Shown here: piece by piece, positions 24,372 to 33,765 of the stretch
Layout of the letters: each line of letters starts with the position of its first letter
Numbering within the stretch: the stretch's first letter is position 1
Assembly: GCF_000716785.1 (NCBI RefSeq)
Contig: NZ_JNYY01000016.1
Span: 248,001 to 312,000, forward strand
Length of the DNA stretch: 64,000 bases
Direction: 5' to 3'
Source: Amycolatopsis vancoresmycina
Lineage (GTDB): Bacteria > Actinomycetota > Actinomycetes > Mycobacteriales > Pseudonocardiaceae
The notes under the pieces: generated by a model
Database searches by the model: none
Seen by the model: the letters and a program-made list of their open reading frames with translations, nothing else
What the model was told of the DNA's origin: nothing
Made by a program: the position numbers and the translations under genes

Positions 24372-24567
24372 CCCTGGTGGCCCCGCCGCGCCCCCGCAGC
24401 TGGACGCCGGACTCCGACAGCACCCGGTGGACGAACCCGTAGGACCGCCCCGTCGACTCCGCCAGTGCCCGGATGCTCGACCCCTTCTCGTATTTCTTCT
24501 TCAGGTCAGCGGCCAGCTTGTCGCGCGTGTTGCCGGTGATCCGCGCGCCTTTCTTGAGATCAGCCAC
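24358..24567 (-). CDS. small conserved HTH protein (69 aa)
   Basis: A basic 69-residue protein with a central helix-turn-helix (KGSSIRALAESTGRSYGFVH) and a Gly/Arg/Lys-rich tail ending VKKK. I recognise it as a compact DNA-binding family widespread in actinobacteria, though not its exact function. The GTG start at 24567 is chosen because the conserved protein begins with ADLKKG and GAAGG lies eight bases upstream; longer in-frame starts exist. About 180 bases of lower-GC DNA upstream probably hold its promoter. Confidence 0.82.
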   Translation of the reverse strand: MADLKKGARITGNTRDKLAADLKKKYEKGSSIRALAESTGRSYGFVHRVLSESGVQLRGRGGATRVKKK

Positions 24568-24745
24568 GTCGATCGCCTTCCCGCCGAGAGTGTTCTGGGC
24601 CACATATCGGCCCCTGCCGGGGCAATGATCGAACACTGAGCGCCGGAATGCCAGACGACAGCCGCGAAACAGCCGAAATTGCGATCACATTGGGCCATTC
24701 CAGTGCTCTGCGGCGAGTGATCTTGCACCCGAATGGACGCACCGC

Positions 24746-26374
<1,629 letters not shown>

Positions 26375-26518
26375 GGGAACTCCCGTGGAAAGGGGGCGTA
26401 CGGAGGACAGCGTCGGGCGGCCGCACGGGCCGCGGCGTCACTCCAGCTGGATATCCACGTAGCCCAGTGTACGGGCCGCAGTCCACCGGTTTTCTCCAGT
26501 GTGCGGGGAGTCACCGGC

Positions 26519-26562
26519 TCGTGAGTGGTAAGGCGCGTTCTAACCCTCCTTACCACTCACGA
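26519..26562. repeat. 44-nt imperfect palindrome, second copy of the TCGTGAGTGGTAAGG family
   Basis: Arms of 21 nt (26519-26539 and 26542-26562) pair except at two positions (GGCGCGTT against AACCCTCC), loop CT. On the minus strand its first bases, TCGTGA, form the last serine codon and the stop of the acVLRF1 gene. It separates that gene from the ABC-F gene. Confidence 0.85.
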
Positions 26563-27207
26563 CGGCGCGCGGAGGGTGACCTGCACGGACAGCGCCCGCA
26601 CGGCGGCCTCGCCGAGGACCGCCCGGCTCGGGTCGCCGACGTCCAGCACGCGGGGTTCGGCGCGGGCGAACAGCGGCGCCAGCCGCCGGTCTTCGCGCAG
26701 CTCGCCGAGGGCCCGCCGGTCACCGCCGAGCACCACGGCGTCCACTTCGGACAGCCGGGGCAGAAGCACCTCGAAGGCGTCCCGCGCGGCGGCCTGGAGC
26801 GCCTGCCGCGCCTGTCCTTCGCGACGCCGGGCGAAGCGCTGCTGCGACCAGCCGCCCGCGGCCGAGCGGCCGTGCACGAGGTGCCGGTCGGTCCGGGACA
26901 CCTCGACGCGGCCGTCGCGGACCACGCCGACACTGTGCCCGCCGAGCCGCACCAGCAGGAGCGCGATCCGCCGCGGCCGCAGGGCGTGCGCGACGAGCGC
27001 GTCGACAGAGGGGTCTTCGAGGGGCTCGAAAGGGACGGCGGCGGTCGCGGTGGTGCCGTCGCCCGCGGTCACCCGGAGCCCGTCCGGCGCGGCTTCGGTG
27101 GCCGCGATGCCGCCGTGCCGGCCGGCGAACCGCTCGAAGAAGCCGGCCAGTCGTTCCGGCGGCACCTCGACCGTGTGGCCGCCGCCCGCGGCTTCCCGTG
27201 GCTTCAC
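26557..27207 (-). CDS. acVLRF1 family peptidyl-tRNA hydrolase/release factor-like protein
   Basis: The 216-residue product fits the actinobacterial Vms1-like release factor family: an eRF1-like core with HLVHGRSAAGGWSQQRFARR near 108-127, where the GGxxQQ loop carries the glutamine expected to promote peptidyl-tRNA hydrolysis. Known relatives (Vms1/ANKZF1) release nascent chains from stalled large subunits. The start codon is ATG. The stop codon falls inside the palindrome 26519-26562. It is followed by an ABC-F ATPase gene, consistent with ribosome rescue. Confidence 0.8.
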   Translation of the reverse strand: MKPREAAGGGHTVEVPPERLAGFFERFAGRHGGIAATEAAPDGLRVTAGDGTTATAAVPFEPLEDPSVDALVAHALRPRRIALLLVRLGGHSVGVVRDGRVEVSRTDRHLVHGRSAAGGWSQQRFARRREGQARQALQAAARDAFEVLLPRLSEVDAVVLGGDRRALGELREDRRLAPLFARAEPRVLDVGDPSRAVLGEAAVRALSVQVTLRAPS

Positions 27208-27264
27208 GAAGAAAACGGTACGGGGCCGCCGCGATCACCGCGACGGCCCCGCACCGGGTACTGC

Positions 27265-30183
27265 CTACAGCGGGTGCACCGGGCCGTTGTTCGTCACGCC
27301 CCGGACGTTCGACGGCGCGCCGGCCGCCGGGGGCTGCACGAACCCGTTGATGTGCAGGGCCACCGCGCGGATCGAGCCGGTGTCGCTCGCGGCGGCGTCG
27401 ACCACCGAGAACGTCCACGTGCCGTCGGCGGCCGCGCCGGCCAGGTTGCCGGTCAGGGCCTGCGTCGGCCGGTACGAGCCGGTGAACGGCGCGTTGGACG
27501 AGGTCACCGTGCTGAACGCGGTCGCCGCGTTGTCGGCGAAGACCACCTGGCACAGGTTCTTGCCCGAACCGCCGTTGCGCTGGAACACCGTCGCCTTGGC
27601 GCCCGAAGGCGCGGTCAGCGTGCCGACGAGGTCACCGACGTACGAGTGGTTCAGACCCACCGTGGTCGACGCCGGGTCGGTGCTGCAGCTGGTGCCGTCC
27701 ACGGAGAACGTCACCTTCGACGCGCGGCCGACCCCGGTGACCGGGATGGTCACCGACGCCCCGACCGGGCTGTTGTCCGGGATCGCCACCGGCGCCCCGG
27801 TGTAGGCGAAGTCCTTCGCGACCGGCGACGGGGTGCCGACCGGCAGCGAGAACGTCGACGTCGTCGGCGAGTGCGCCCCCGCGAAGGTGACGCGGGCGTT
27901 CAGCACCACCGGCACGCCGAGCTGCTGGCTCGCCGGGACGGTGATGGTGAAGTCGTTGACGCCGGTCTGTCCCGGGCTGATGGTGCCGTAGGACTTGGCC
28001 CGCGGCGCCACCGTGACACCCGGGGTCGGGCTGGTGAGCACGACGCTGGTGGACACCGCGGTGCCGTCACCGTCGTTGGTCACCGGCAGCGTCACCTTGG
28101 CGGTGTCGCCCGGGTCGAGCGCCGAACCACCGTCGGCCGGGGTGACCGTCGGCTGCTTGGCCACCGCGAGCGGCTGCGGGCTGGCACCGGTGTAGGCCAG
28201 CACCTTGTCCGCGAGGATGACGCCGGAGCCGGTGAAGTTGTCGCGGCCCGGCTTCTCGATGTCGATCGCGGTGTTGATCAGCGCTTCCCGCACCTCCGCG
28301 GGCGGCAGGCCGGGGTTGCCGGACAGCACGAGCGCGGCGATCGCGGCCGCGTGCGGGGCGGCGGCCGAGGTCCCGAAGAACGGGTTGAACCCGGTCACGC
28401 TGGTCTGCACGCCGTCGGCCGCGGTGATCTCCGGCTTGTTCCGGACCTCGCCGCCGGTCGAGGACACGTTGCCCGGGGTGATCGGCGTGCCGTTGGCCTC
28501 GTAGAACACCCGGCGCGGGCCGTCGGAGGTGAACCGCTCGGCCTTGGTCGCGCCGCTGAACGAGCCCGGGAACGGGCCGGCCGGGTTGGCCGGGTCGCCC
28601 GGTTCGAGCGGCCGGCCGAACGCCGCCGCGGCCGGGGCGGCCGCGACGCTGAAGGCGTCCCGCGCGGCCGAGTGGCCGACCGTCACGCCCGGGGTGTTGT
28701 ACGCCTTGAGCCCGTCCGCCGAGTCGGAGAACCGGCCGCGCAGCGCGGACAGCGACAGGTAGCGGTTCTGGCCGGAGAACTTCACGATGGCCAGGCGCAG
28801 CCCGGTGCCGCCGAACGTGGGCGTCTGCAGGATCTCGTACGGGTCCTGCGTGCCGTCCTGGACGTTCTGGCTGAAGCTGACCACGGCGCCCGCGGAGTTG
28901 AGCAGGTAGAGGTCGTAGTCGTTGGACGACGCACCGAGCGGGTCCGACCAGTGCAGCGTCACCGGGACGCCGGCCGAAGACGCGTTCGAGATCGGCTCGT
29001 AGATCTGGGTGCCCGCGGCGCCGGCGAAGTTGTGCGCGGTGCCGGCGAACTTGCCGATCGCCTTGCCGGAGTCGACGAAGTCGCCTTCCCAGTGCCCGGC
29101 GGTGCCGCTGGCGACGTTGCCTTCGTTGCCCGCGGAGGAGAAGTACAGGGCGCCGTCGGCGGTGACGTCGTTCACGGCCTGGGCGATGATCCAGTCCTGG
29201 AACGGCGATTCCTTGAAGTAGATGACGTCGTCGACGATGACGTCGCAGTGCGACTGGAAGCGCAGCTTGCGGATGTTGTCCGCGAAGCTGGCGTCGGAGT
29301 TGAACGCCGAAGCGAAGCCGAGCGCGGCGCGGGGCGCGAGGTCGTGGATGATCTCGAGCATCGCGGTGCCCTCGTCGCCGTCGCCCTCTTGGCCGGCGAT
29401 GACGTCGACGTCCGGCGGGAGCTCGCCCCTGGCCTGCGACGCGGCGAGGGAGTCGACGCCGTCGGACAGCGCGCACGCCTTGACGCCGACACCAGTGACG
29501 CCGAACTGCTGGCGTGCGATGTCGGCGTTGTGCGCGCGGTCGCCCTCGCTGGTCAGGGTCGCGGCCGCGACGGCACTGCGCTGGGACTTGGCGGCGACGG
29601 CCTTCTGCAGCTCGCCGGCGATGCGGTCGGCCTTCTGCTGCTTGGTTTCGGTCCTGGTCTCGGATTTGCCCGGCGTCGTCGCCGGGGTGGCCAGCTCGCG
29701 GGCGGTCATCGCCTGGTCGGCCTGCTCGACGCGCTTGACGTCGTCGCGCGCGGCGATCTCGCTGACCTTGGCCACCGGGAGCTCGGCCCGGACGCTGGCG
29801 TACCGGTCGGACACCGCGCGGATGCCCGCCCCGGCCTTCGTGAGCCCGGCGATGAGGTCGGGCGAGACCTTGCTCGCCCGGATGTCGACGACGACGGTGC
29901 CGCCGTCGCTCACGCCGGACTGCAGCGCGTTCAGCTGCTTCCCCAGCCCCTTTTCGGCGACCAGCAGCTTGCTGTCTACTTTGGACTCGGTGGCGGTGCG
30001 GCCCGCCTTGACCGCCTGCAGCGCGGCGATCTGCAGTTGCGCGGTTTCACTGAAGGTGTCCGGCCCGGACGCGGGAGCGGCCCCCGCGACGGGCGGCGAA
30101 ACGAGGCCGAGGGCGGCGAGCAGTGCCGCGGCCCCGGCGGTGAGCACAGTGGATCTCGATCTGGTGGAACGGGTACGACGCAC
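27265..30183 (-). CDS. secreted subtilisin-like protease with P-domain
   Basis: The 972-residue protein has a twin-Arg-rich N-terminus and signal peptide (to about residue 36), a propeptide-like region, an S8-like catalytic domain (about 220-640), CARDB/DUF11-like beta domains (about 655-780) and a C-terminal proprotein-convertase P-domain with HSYVGDLVGTL and DGTWTFSVVDA. The nucleophile is Ser606 in GTSAAAPHA and the aspartate is Asp241 in LSDGVD. Where S8 enzymes carry HGT, this protein has DEGT (Glu271), as in the Ser-Glu-Asp sedolisins. GTG 30183 is chosen because GGAGGG lies six bases upstream; the longer TTG start is less likely. Confidence 0.85.
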   Translation of the reverse strand: MRRTRSTRSRSTVLTAGAAALLAALGLVSPPVAGAAPASGPDTFSETAQLQIAALQAVKAGRTATESKVDSKLLVAEKGLGKQLNALQSGVSDGGTVVVDIRASKVSPDLIAGLTKAGAGIRAVSDRYASVRAELPVAKVSEIAARDDVKRVEQADQAMTARELATPATTPGKSETRTETKQQKADRIAGELQKAVAAKSQRSAVAAATLTSEGDRAHNADIARQQFGVTGVGVKACALSDGVDSLAASQARGELPPDVDVIAGQEGDGDEGTAMLEIIHDLAPRAALGFASAFNSDASFADNIRKLRFQSHCDVIVDDVIYFKESPFQDWIIAQAVNDVTADGALYFSSAGNEGNVASGTAGHWEGDFVDSGKAIGKFAGTAHNFAGAAGTQIYEPISNASSAGVPVTLHWSDPLGASSNDYDLYLLNSAGAVVSFSQNVQDGTQDPYEILQTPTFGGTGLRLAIVKFSGQNRYLSLSALRGRFSDSADGLKAYNTPGVTVGHSAARDAFSVAAAPAAAAFGRPLEPGDPANPAGPFPGSFSGATKAERFTSDGPRRVFYEANGTPITPGNVSSTGGEVRNKPEITAADGVQTSVTGFNPFFGTSAAAPHAAAIAALVLSGNPGLPPAEVREALINTAIDIEKPGRDNFTGSGVILADKVLAYTGASPQPLAVAKQPTVTPADGGSALDPGDTAKVTLPVTNDGDGTAVSTSVVLTSPTPGVTVAPRAKSYGTISPGQTGVNDFTITVPASQQLGVPVVLNARVTFAGAHSPTTSTFSLPVGTPSPVAKDFAYTGAPVAIPDNSPVGASVTIPVTGVGRASKVTFSVDGTSCSTDPASTTVGLNHSYVGDLVGTLTAPSGAKATVFQRNGGSGKNLCQVVFADNAATAFSTVTSSNAPFTGSYRPTQALTGNLAGAAADGTWTFSVVDAAASDTGSIRAVALHINGFVQPPAAGAPSNVRGVTNNGPVHPL

Positions 30184-30499
30184 GTGCGCCCTCCGATTCT
30201 CCAAGGCGCGTGCCCCGACTCACGCTGACCGACGCCGGTGATCACCGGCTGGATCCAGCTAAGTACCGGTAGTTCTCCGTAAACATCAGCCGTTCGAGTG
30301 ACAAAGGACGGATAATTTCCCGAATACGCCGGATGACGTAGGCCGTTCAGCGCAGCGGTGAACCGGTCACCGGACACGCACCGGACAAATGATCGTCCCA
30401 CCGCCCTCCGCAAGGGGCGACCACGGACTGGGAAGTCCACAAGCAACACGCCGCCGCGTGCAACCGGCGGGGGCGCAGGGAAAATCCGTTACGGCGCCG
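30184..30499. other. 316-nt intergenic region, protease promoter side
   Basis: No convincing gene is seen. The part nearest the protease start contains the perfect 16-bp palindrome at 30234-30249, and the stretch 30250-30340 has lower GC than the genes, as expected for a promoter. Nothing else was recognised. Confidence 0.5.
30234..30249. promoter_or_regulatory. 16-bp palindrome upstream of the protease gene
   Basis: GCCGGTGATCACCGGC is a perfect palindrome 50 bases before the GTG start of the secreted protease. It could be an operator; no matching regulator is nearby. Confidence 0.35.
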
Positions 30500-32062
30500 T
30501 CAGAGGACGAACGAATCCGACCACGGCTGCGCAGCGCGCCCGGACAACGCGTCCAGCAACGTCACCGCCTGCTTGTCCGTCAGCGACGCCACGAAGTCGA
30601 CCACCGCCCGGCCGCGCGCGAGCCCGCGCACCGCGTCCGCGCCCGTCACCGGCTCGCCCGTCGCGCCCACGAGCAGCTCCGGTGCCGTGCGCGCCAGCCC
30701 CGCGTACTCCGCGCGCGCCAGCTCGACCAGGTCGTGCAGCCGGCGCGGCAGGCGGGACACCTCGTCGCGGTCGAGCAGCCACGCGTCGAGCGCGTCGACC
30801 AGGCTCGTCACCAGCCCGGCCTGGCCGCGCTGGTGCAGCGCGAGGTCGGGGCGCAGCAGCACGAACCGGCGGTGCACGAACTTGAGCACCTGGACCTCGT
30901 GCCACTGGGCGGGGCGCAGCGAGACGTGCCCGGTGCGGGTGGACGGCGAGGCCAGCAGGAACACGCCGTCGACCAAGCGGGCCGTCCAGTTCGCGGAGAA
31001 CGCCGCCGTCGCCTGCTCCGCCTCGATCGAGCCGTCGAACTCACCGGCCAGCAGGCCGTCCACCAGTTCCGCGCGGACCCGCGCGACGGCGGCGGCGAAC
31101 GCGTCGTCGTCGACGATCCACGCGTCCTTGGCGTGCATGCGGCGGCGGAGGCGTTCCAGCGAGCGGCCCGGGCGGCGCAGGTCCGCGTGCAGCGTCTCGT
31201 CGTCCAGCGCGGCGAGTTCGGCCGCGTGCTCGAGCCACTCCCCCAGCTCCGCCGCGACCGGCGCGTGCTGCAGCACCCCGATGCGGTGGAAGTCCTGCAG
31301 GTCGTGGATGGCGTAGGCGATGTCGTCGGCAGTGTCCATCACGGACGCTTCGACCGTCTGCTGCCAGCCTTCGACGCGGCCCGCGAAGGCCGCGCGCGCC
31401 TGCTCGAAGTCGTCGAGTTCGGTGGCGTAGGCGGAGAACTTGGCCGCACCGGTGCCAGGCAGGTCACCCGGCTCGGCCGCCCCGCGCGGCGGCACGGCCA
31501 GCGCCGACGGGTGCGGGTCGGGGTGGTGCAGCCGCAGCCACGGGTACTTGAGGACGGCGGCGCGCACGGCGGCGGTCAGGTCGAGCCCGATCGCCGACGG
31601 CCCGCGCACGTCGGTGGTGGTGATGATCCGGAACGTCTGCGCGTTGCCCTCGAAGCCGTCGGCGAGGCCGAAGCGGTGCCGGGCGATCCGGTCGAGCGTC
31701 TGCTCCCCGAGGTGCCCGAACGGCGGGTGCCCGAGGTCGTGGGCGAGCGCGGCGGCCTCGGCGACGTCGGGGTCGCAGCCGCCCAGCTTCTCGGCCAGCC
31801 CGGCATCGGGCCCGCTGGTGACCCGCTCGGCGATCGCGCGGGCGACCTGCGCGACCTTGAGGCTGTGGGTGAGCCGGTTGTGCAGCAGCCCGGCCCCGCC
31901 GGCGCTGACGACCTGCGTAACGCCGCCGAGCCGCGCGAAGAACGGCGACGCGGCGATCCGGTCGCGGTCGATCCGGAACGGGCTGGTCGCCAGGTCGGTG
32001 AACCCGCCGACGTTCGCCACGGGATCGCGCCGCGCGGCCCGCGGGTCGGTCTCCTGCTCCAT
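30500..32062 (-). CDS. dgt: deoxyguanosinetriphosphate triphosphohydrolase
   Basis: The 520-residue HD-domain enzyme shows the metal ligands in LTHSLKVAQVA (His) and AHDLGHPPFGH (His-Asp), followed by GFEGNAQTFRI, a dGTPase signature, and MDTADDIAYAIHDLQDF with the later aspartate. It hydrolyses dGTP or other dNTPs to the nucleoside and triphosphate and so helps set nucleotide pools; nrdAB elsewhere in the window makes them. The ATG at 32062 is chosen where the conserved protein begins (MEQETDP). The upstream PASTA gene is divergent. Confidence 0.92.
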   Translation of the reverse strand: MEQETDPRAARRDPVANVGGFTDLATSPFRIDRDRIAASPFFARLGGVTQVVSAGGAGLLHNRLTHSLKVAQVARAIAERVTSGPDAGLAEKLGGCDPDVAEAAALAHDLGHPPFGHLGEQTLDRIARHRFGLADGFEGNAQTFRIITTTDVRGPSAIGLDLTAAVRAAVLKYPWLRLHHPDPHPSALAVPPRGAAEPGDLPGTGAAKFSAYATELDDFEQARAAFAGRVEGWQQTVEASVMDTADDIAYAIHDLQDFHRIGVLQHAPVAAELGEWLEHAAELAALDDETLHADLRRPGRSLERLRRRMHAKDAWIVDDDAFAAAVARVRAELVDGLLAGEFDGSIEAEQATAAFSANWTARLVDGVFLLASPSTRTGHVSLRPAQWHEVQVLKFVHRRFVLLRPDLALHQRGQAGLVTSLVDALDAWLLDRDEVSRLPRRLHDLVELARAEYAGLARTAPELLVGATGEPVTGADAVRGLARGRAVVDFVASLTDKQAVTLLDALSGRAAQPWSDSFVL

Positions 32063-32125
32063 GCACCCGACCTTATCCCGCAGGTTCCCCCGAACGGCGG
32101 GCAGGCGCGTGGGTACCCCACCGGT

Positions 32126-32475
32126 ATGTCCCGACGGATGGTCACCACCCTGGCGGCACTCGCCCTCGCACTGGCCGCGTGCGGCGCCCCGCCCGCCACA
32201 CCCGGCACGACGACGACCTCGGCTTCGACCGGGACCTCGGCCCCGGCGAAGCTCATCAAGATCCCGGACGTCTCCGGCATGAACCACCAGGACGCCCAGA
32301 ACGCGATGCAGCGAGCCGGGTTTACAACCTGCGCGAGGTCGACGGCACCGGCCAGGGCCGCGCGCTGGTCATCGACCGCAACTGGCGCCAGACGGCCCAG
32401 GACCCGCCGCCCGGCACGGAAGTCGCCCCGGACACGGTGATCACCCTGACCGCGGTCAAGTACACCGACCACTGA
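32126..32475 (+). pseudogene. PASTA-domain lipoprotein interrupted by a one-base frameshift
   Basis: The first frame encodes a lipoprotein signal with lipobox LAAC, a Ser/Thr-rich spacer and the start of a PASTA domain (IPDVSGMNHQDAQNAMQRAGF). After 32323 the homologous sequence continues in another frame (YNLREVDGTG to KYTDH, stop at 32475). Adding one T to the TTT at 32321-32323 restores a single protein of about 116 residues with a complete PASTA domain, which would bind peptidoglycan outside the cell. The break is either a real mutation or a base lost in sequencing or assembly. ATG 32126 or 32138 could be the start. Confidence 0.75.
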
Positions 32476-32485
32476 CCCCGTGTCG

Positions 32486-32636
32486 CCCCTCCAATCACAC
32501 GTGATGCCCGCCCAATCACGCGTGATGCCCCTCGGCGCACGCCGGATGGCTGTCCGGCTTCGTGCGACGAGGGGCCACATTCGTGATCAGAGAGGCATCG
32601 CGCGTGATGGGAGGGGCATCACTCGTGATCAGGGGG
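32486..32636. repeat. second mirrored repeat array between convergent genes
   Basis: Units with a TCACnCGTGAT core occur at 32493-32507 and 32513-32527, then a central hairpin (around 32534-32566, arms near CGCACGCCGGA and TCCGGCTTCGTGCG), then inverted-orientation relatives to about 32636. Outer units pair imperfectly (CCCCTCC with GGGAGGGG or AGGGGG). Its position between convergent genes and its mirrored layout match the array at 19546-19675, though the unit sequence differs. Confidence 0.75.
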
Positions 32637-32648
32637 TCGGCACGCGGG

Positions 32649-33284
32649 TCAGGACTCCGGCGGGGTCGTGTACGCCTTCAGCGTGCGGTCGGCCGCCGCG
32701 CGGGCCTGGGCCGGGTCCGCGCCCGCCGCGACGTCGGCCTCGTACCAGGCGTCGTTCGACGCCGTCATGAAGCGGATGCCCTCGGGTGACATCATCCAGG
32801 CCATCGCCGCCTCCGGGTCGACGGCCGTGCCCGGCGCTGACAGGTGCAGGACCAGGCCGACCAGGGCGCTGTCCCAGCCGATGCCCACCGCGCCCGGGCC
32901 GAACTCCTCCCAGCGGTCGTCGACGTGCGCCACGTGCTCCAGCTCGAACCGGGTCCCCGACCCCTCCGGCGTCAGCCGGACCTCGATCCAGCTGACGTTG
33001 CCGCCGAACTCCCACGTCGCGGCGAAGCTGTTCGGCGGGTCGCAGCGCTCGACCGTGCCGCCGGCGTTGCCCTCCAGCTGGTACTTCCCGCCGACCTTCA
33101 GCTCGCCCCTGACCGGCAGGAACCAGCGCGGGATGCGCTCGGGATTCGTGCAGGCGTCCCACAGGTCGGCGACGTCGGTGTCGTAGACCTGGCTGATCGT
33201 GAGGACGCGGGCCTCCTTCCCCTCGAGCACCCGGTCGCCGAGCGTCCGGCGGACGGCGCTGATCTGGTGGCTGACGTCGATCAC
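32649..33284 (-). CDS. SRPBCC/AHSA1 family protein
   Basis: A 211-residue START-like helix-grip protein: VYDTDVADLWDACTNPERIPRWF and LEGNAGGTVERCDPPN, then GGNVSWIEVRLTPEG, are typical of AHSA1 proteins, which bind hydrophobic ligands. The C-terminal 60 residues add a helical extension. The GTG start overlaps the stop of the ArsR gene by four bases, the common ArsR-SRPBCC operon arrangement, so ArsR probably controls this gene. GAAGGAGAAGG precedes the start. Confidence 0.88.
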   Translation of the reverse strand: MIDVSHQISAVRRTLGDRVLEGKEARVLTISQVYDTDVADLWDACTNPERIPRWFLPVRGELKVGGKYQLEGNAGGTVERCDPPNSFAATWEFGGNVSWIEVRLTPEGSGTRFELEHVAHVDDRWEEFGPGAVGIGWDSALVGLVLHLSAPGTAVDPEAAMAWMMSPEGIRFMTASNDAWYEADVAAGADPAQARAAADRTLKAYTTPPES

Positions 33285-33628
33285 GAACCTTCTCCTTCGG
33301 TGAGGCGCCGGGCACGTTTGCCGCGGGCGATTTCGGTGGCCAGCGCGTCCAGCGGCGGTGTCCAGTACCGGCGGAACCGGTCGAGCCAGCCGTCGATGTC
33401 CCGCAACGGTGCGTGACCGACCGCGTACAGCCGTCTCGTCCCGTCCTGGCGGACGACGGCGAAGCCGTTCTCCCGCAACACCTTCAGGTGCTGGGAGACG
33501 GCCGGCTGCGAGATGCCGAACTCGGCCCGGATCACCTCGGTCACCGCGCCGGCGGCCCGCTCGCCGTCGGCCAGCAGCTCGAGGATCCGGCGGCGGACCG
33601 GGTCGCCGAGGACGTCGAACGCGTGCAC
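33281..33628 (-). CDS. ArsR-type winged-helix repressor
   Basis: A 115-residue HTH regulator with DPVRRRILELLADGERAAG and the recognition helix ISQPAVSQHLKVLRENG, then QDGTRRLYAV as wing. No CxC metal site is visible, so it belongs to the non-metal group that accompanies SRPBCC proteins. The GTG at 33628 fits a leaderless transcript. The palindrome at 33650-33661 lies in its promoter, suggesting autoregulation of the two-gene operon. Confidence 0.9.
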   Translation of the reverse strand: MHAFDVLGDPVRRRILELLADGERAAGAVTEVIRAEFGISQPAVSQHLKVLRENGFAVVRQDGTRRLYAVGHAPLRDIDGWLDRFRRYWTPPLDALATEIARGKRARRLTEGEGS

Positions 33629-33634
33629 CCGGCG

Positions 33635-33664
33635 AAGCTACAATAGCCCACTTATATAAGTCAA
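33635..33664 (-). promoter_or_regulatory. leaderless promoter and operator of the arsR-like operon
   Basis: On the minus strand TTGACT (33664-33659), an 18-base spacer and TAGCTT (33640-33635) form a promoter whose start point falls on the GTG at 33628. The perfect palindrome ACTTATATAAGT (33650-33661) overlaps the -35 box and the spacer. Confidence 0.6.
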
Positions 33665-33765
33665 GAGTGAAACAGCTACTCCGATCTGAGGAAACCGGGT
33701 GCCGCCCCGATGAACATCAGTCGACATCGGTTCCGCTTCGCCGCGCGACCCGCGACGATCGGCCC

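Noticed and set aside
26467..30228. A 1253-codon plus-strand open frame over the protease gene
   Set aside because: It is antisense to a clear S8 protease with signal peptide and P-domain; the translation is an Arg/Gly-rich low-complexity product typical of shadow frames in GC-rich DNA.
32318..32326. Programmed -1 frameshift in the PASTA gene (GGGTTTA looks slippery)
   Set aside because: The heptamer is out of phase with the reading frame, and no downstream pseudoknot is evident; a missing base explains the break better.
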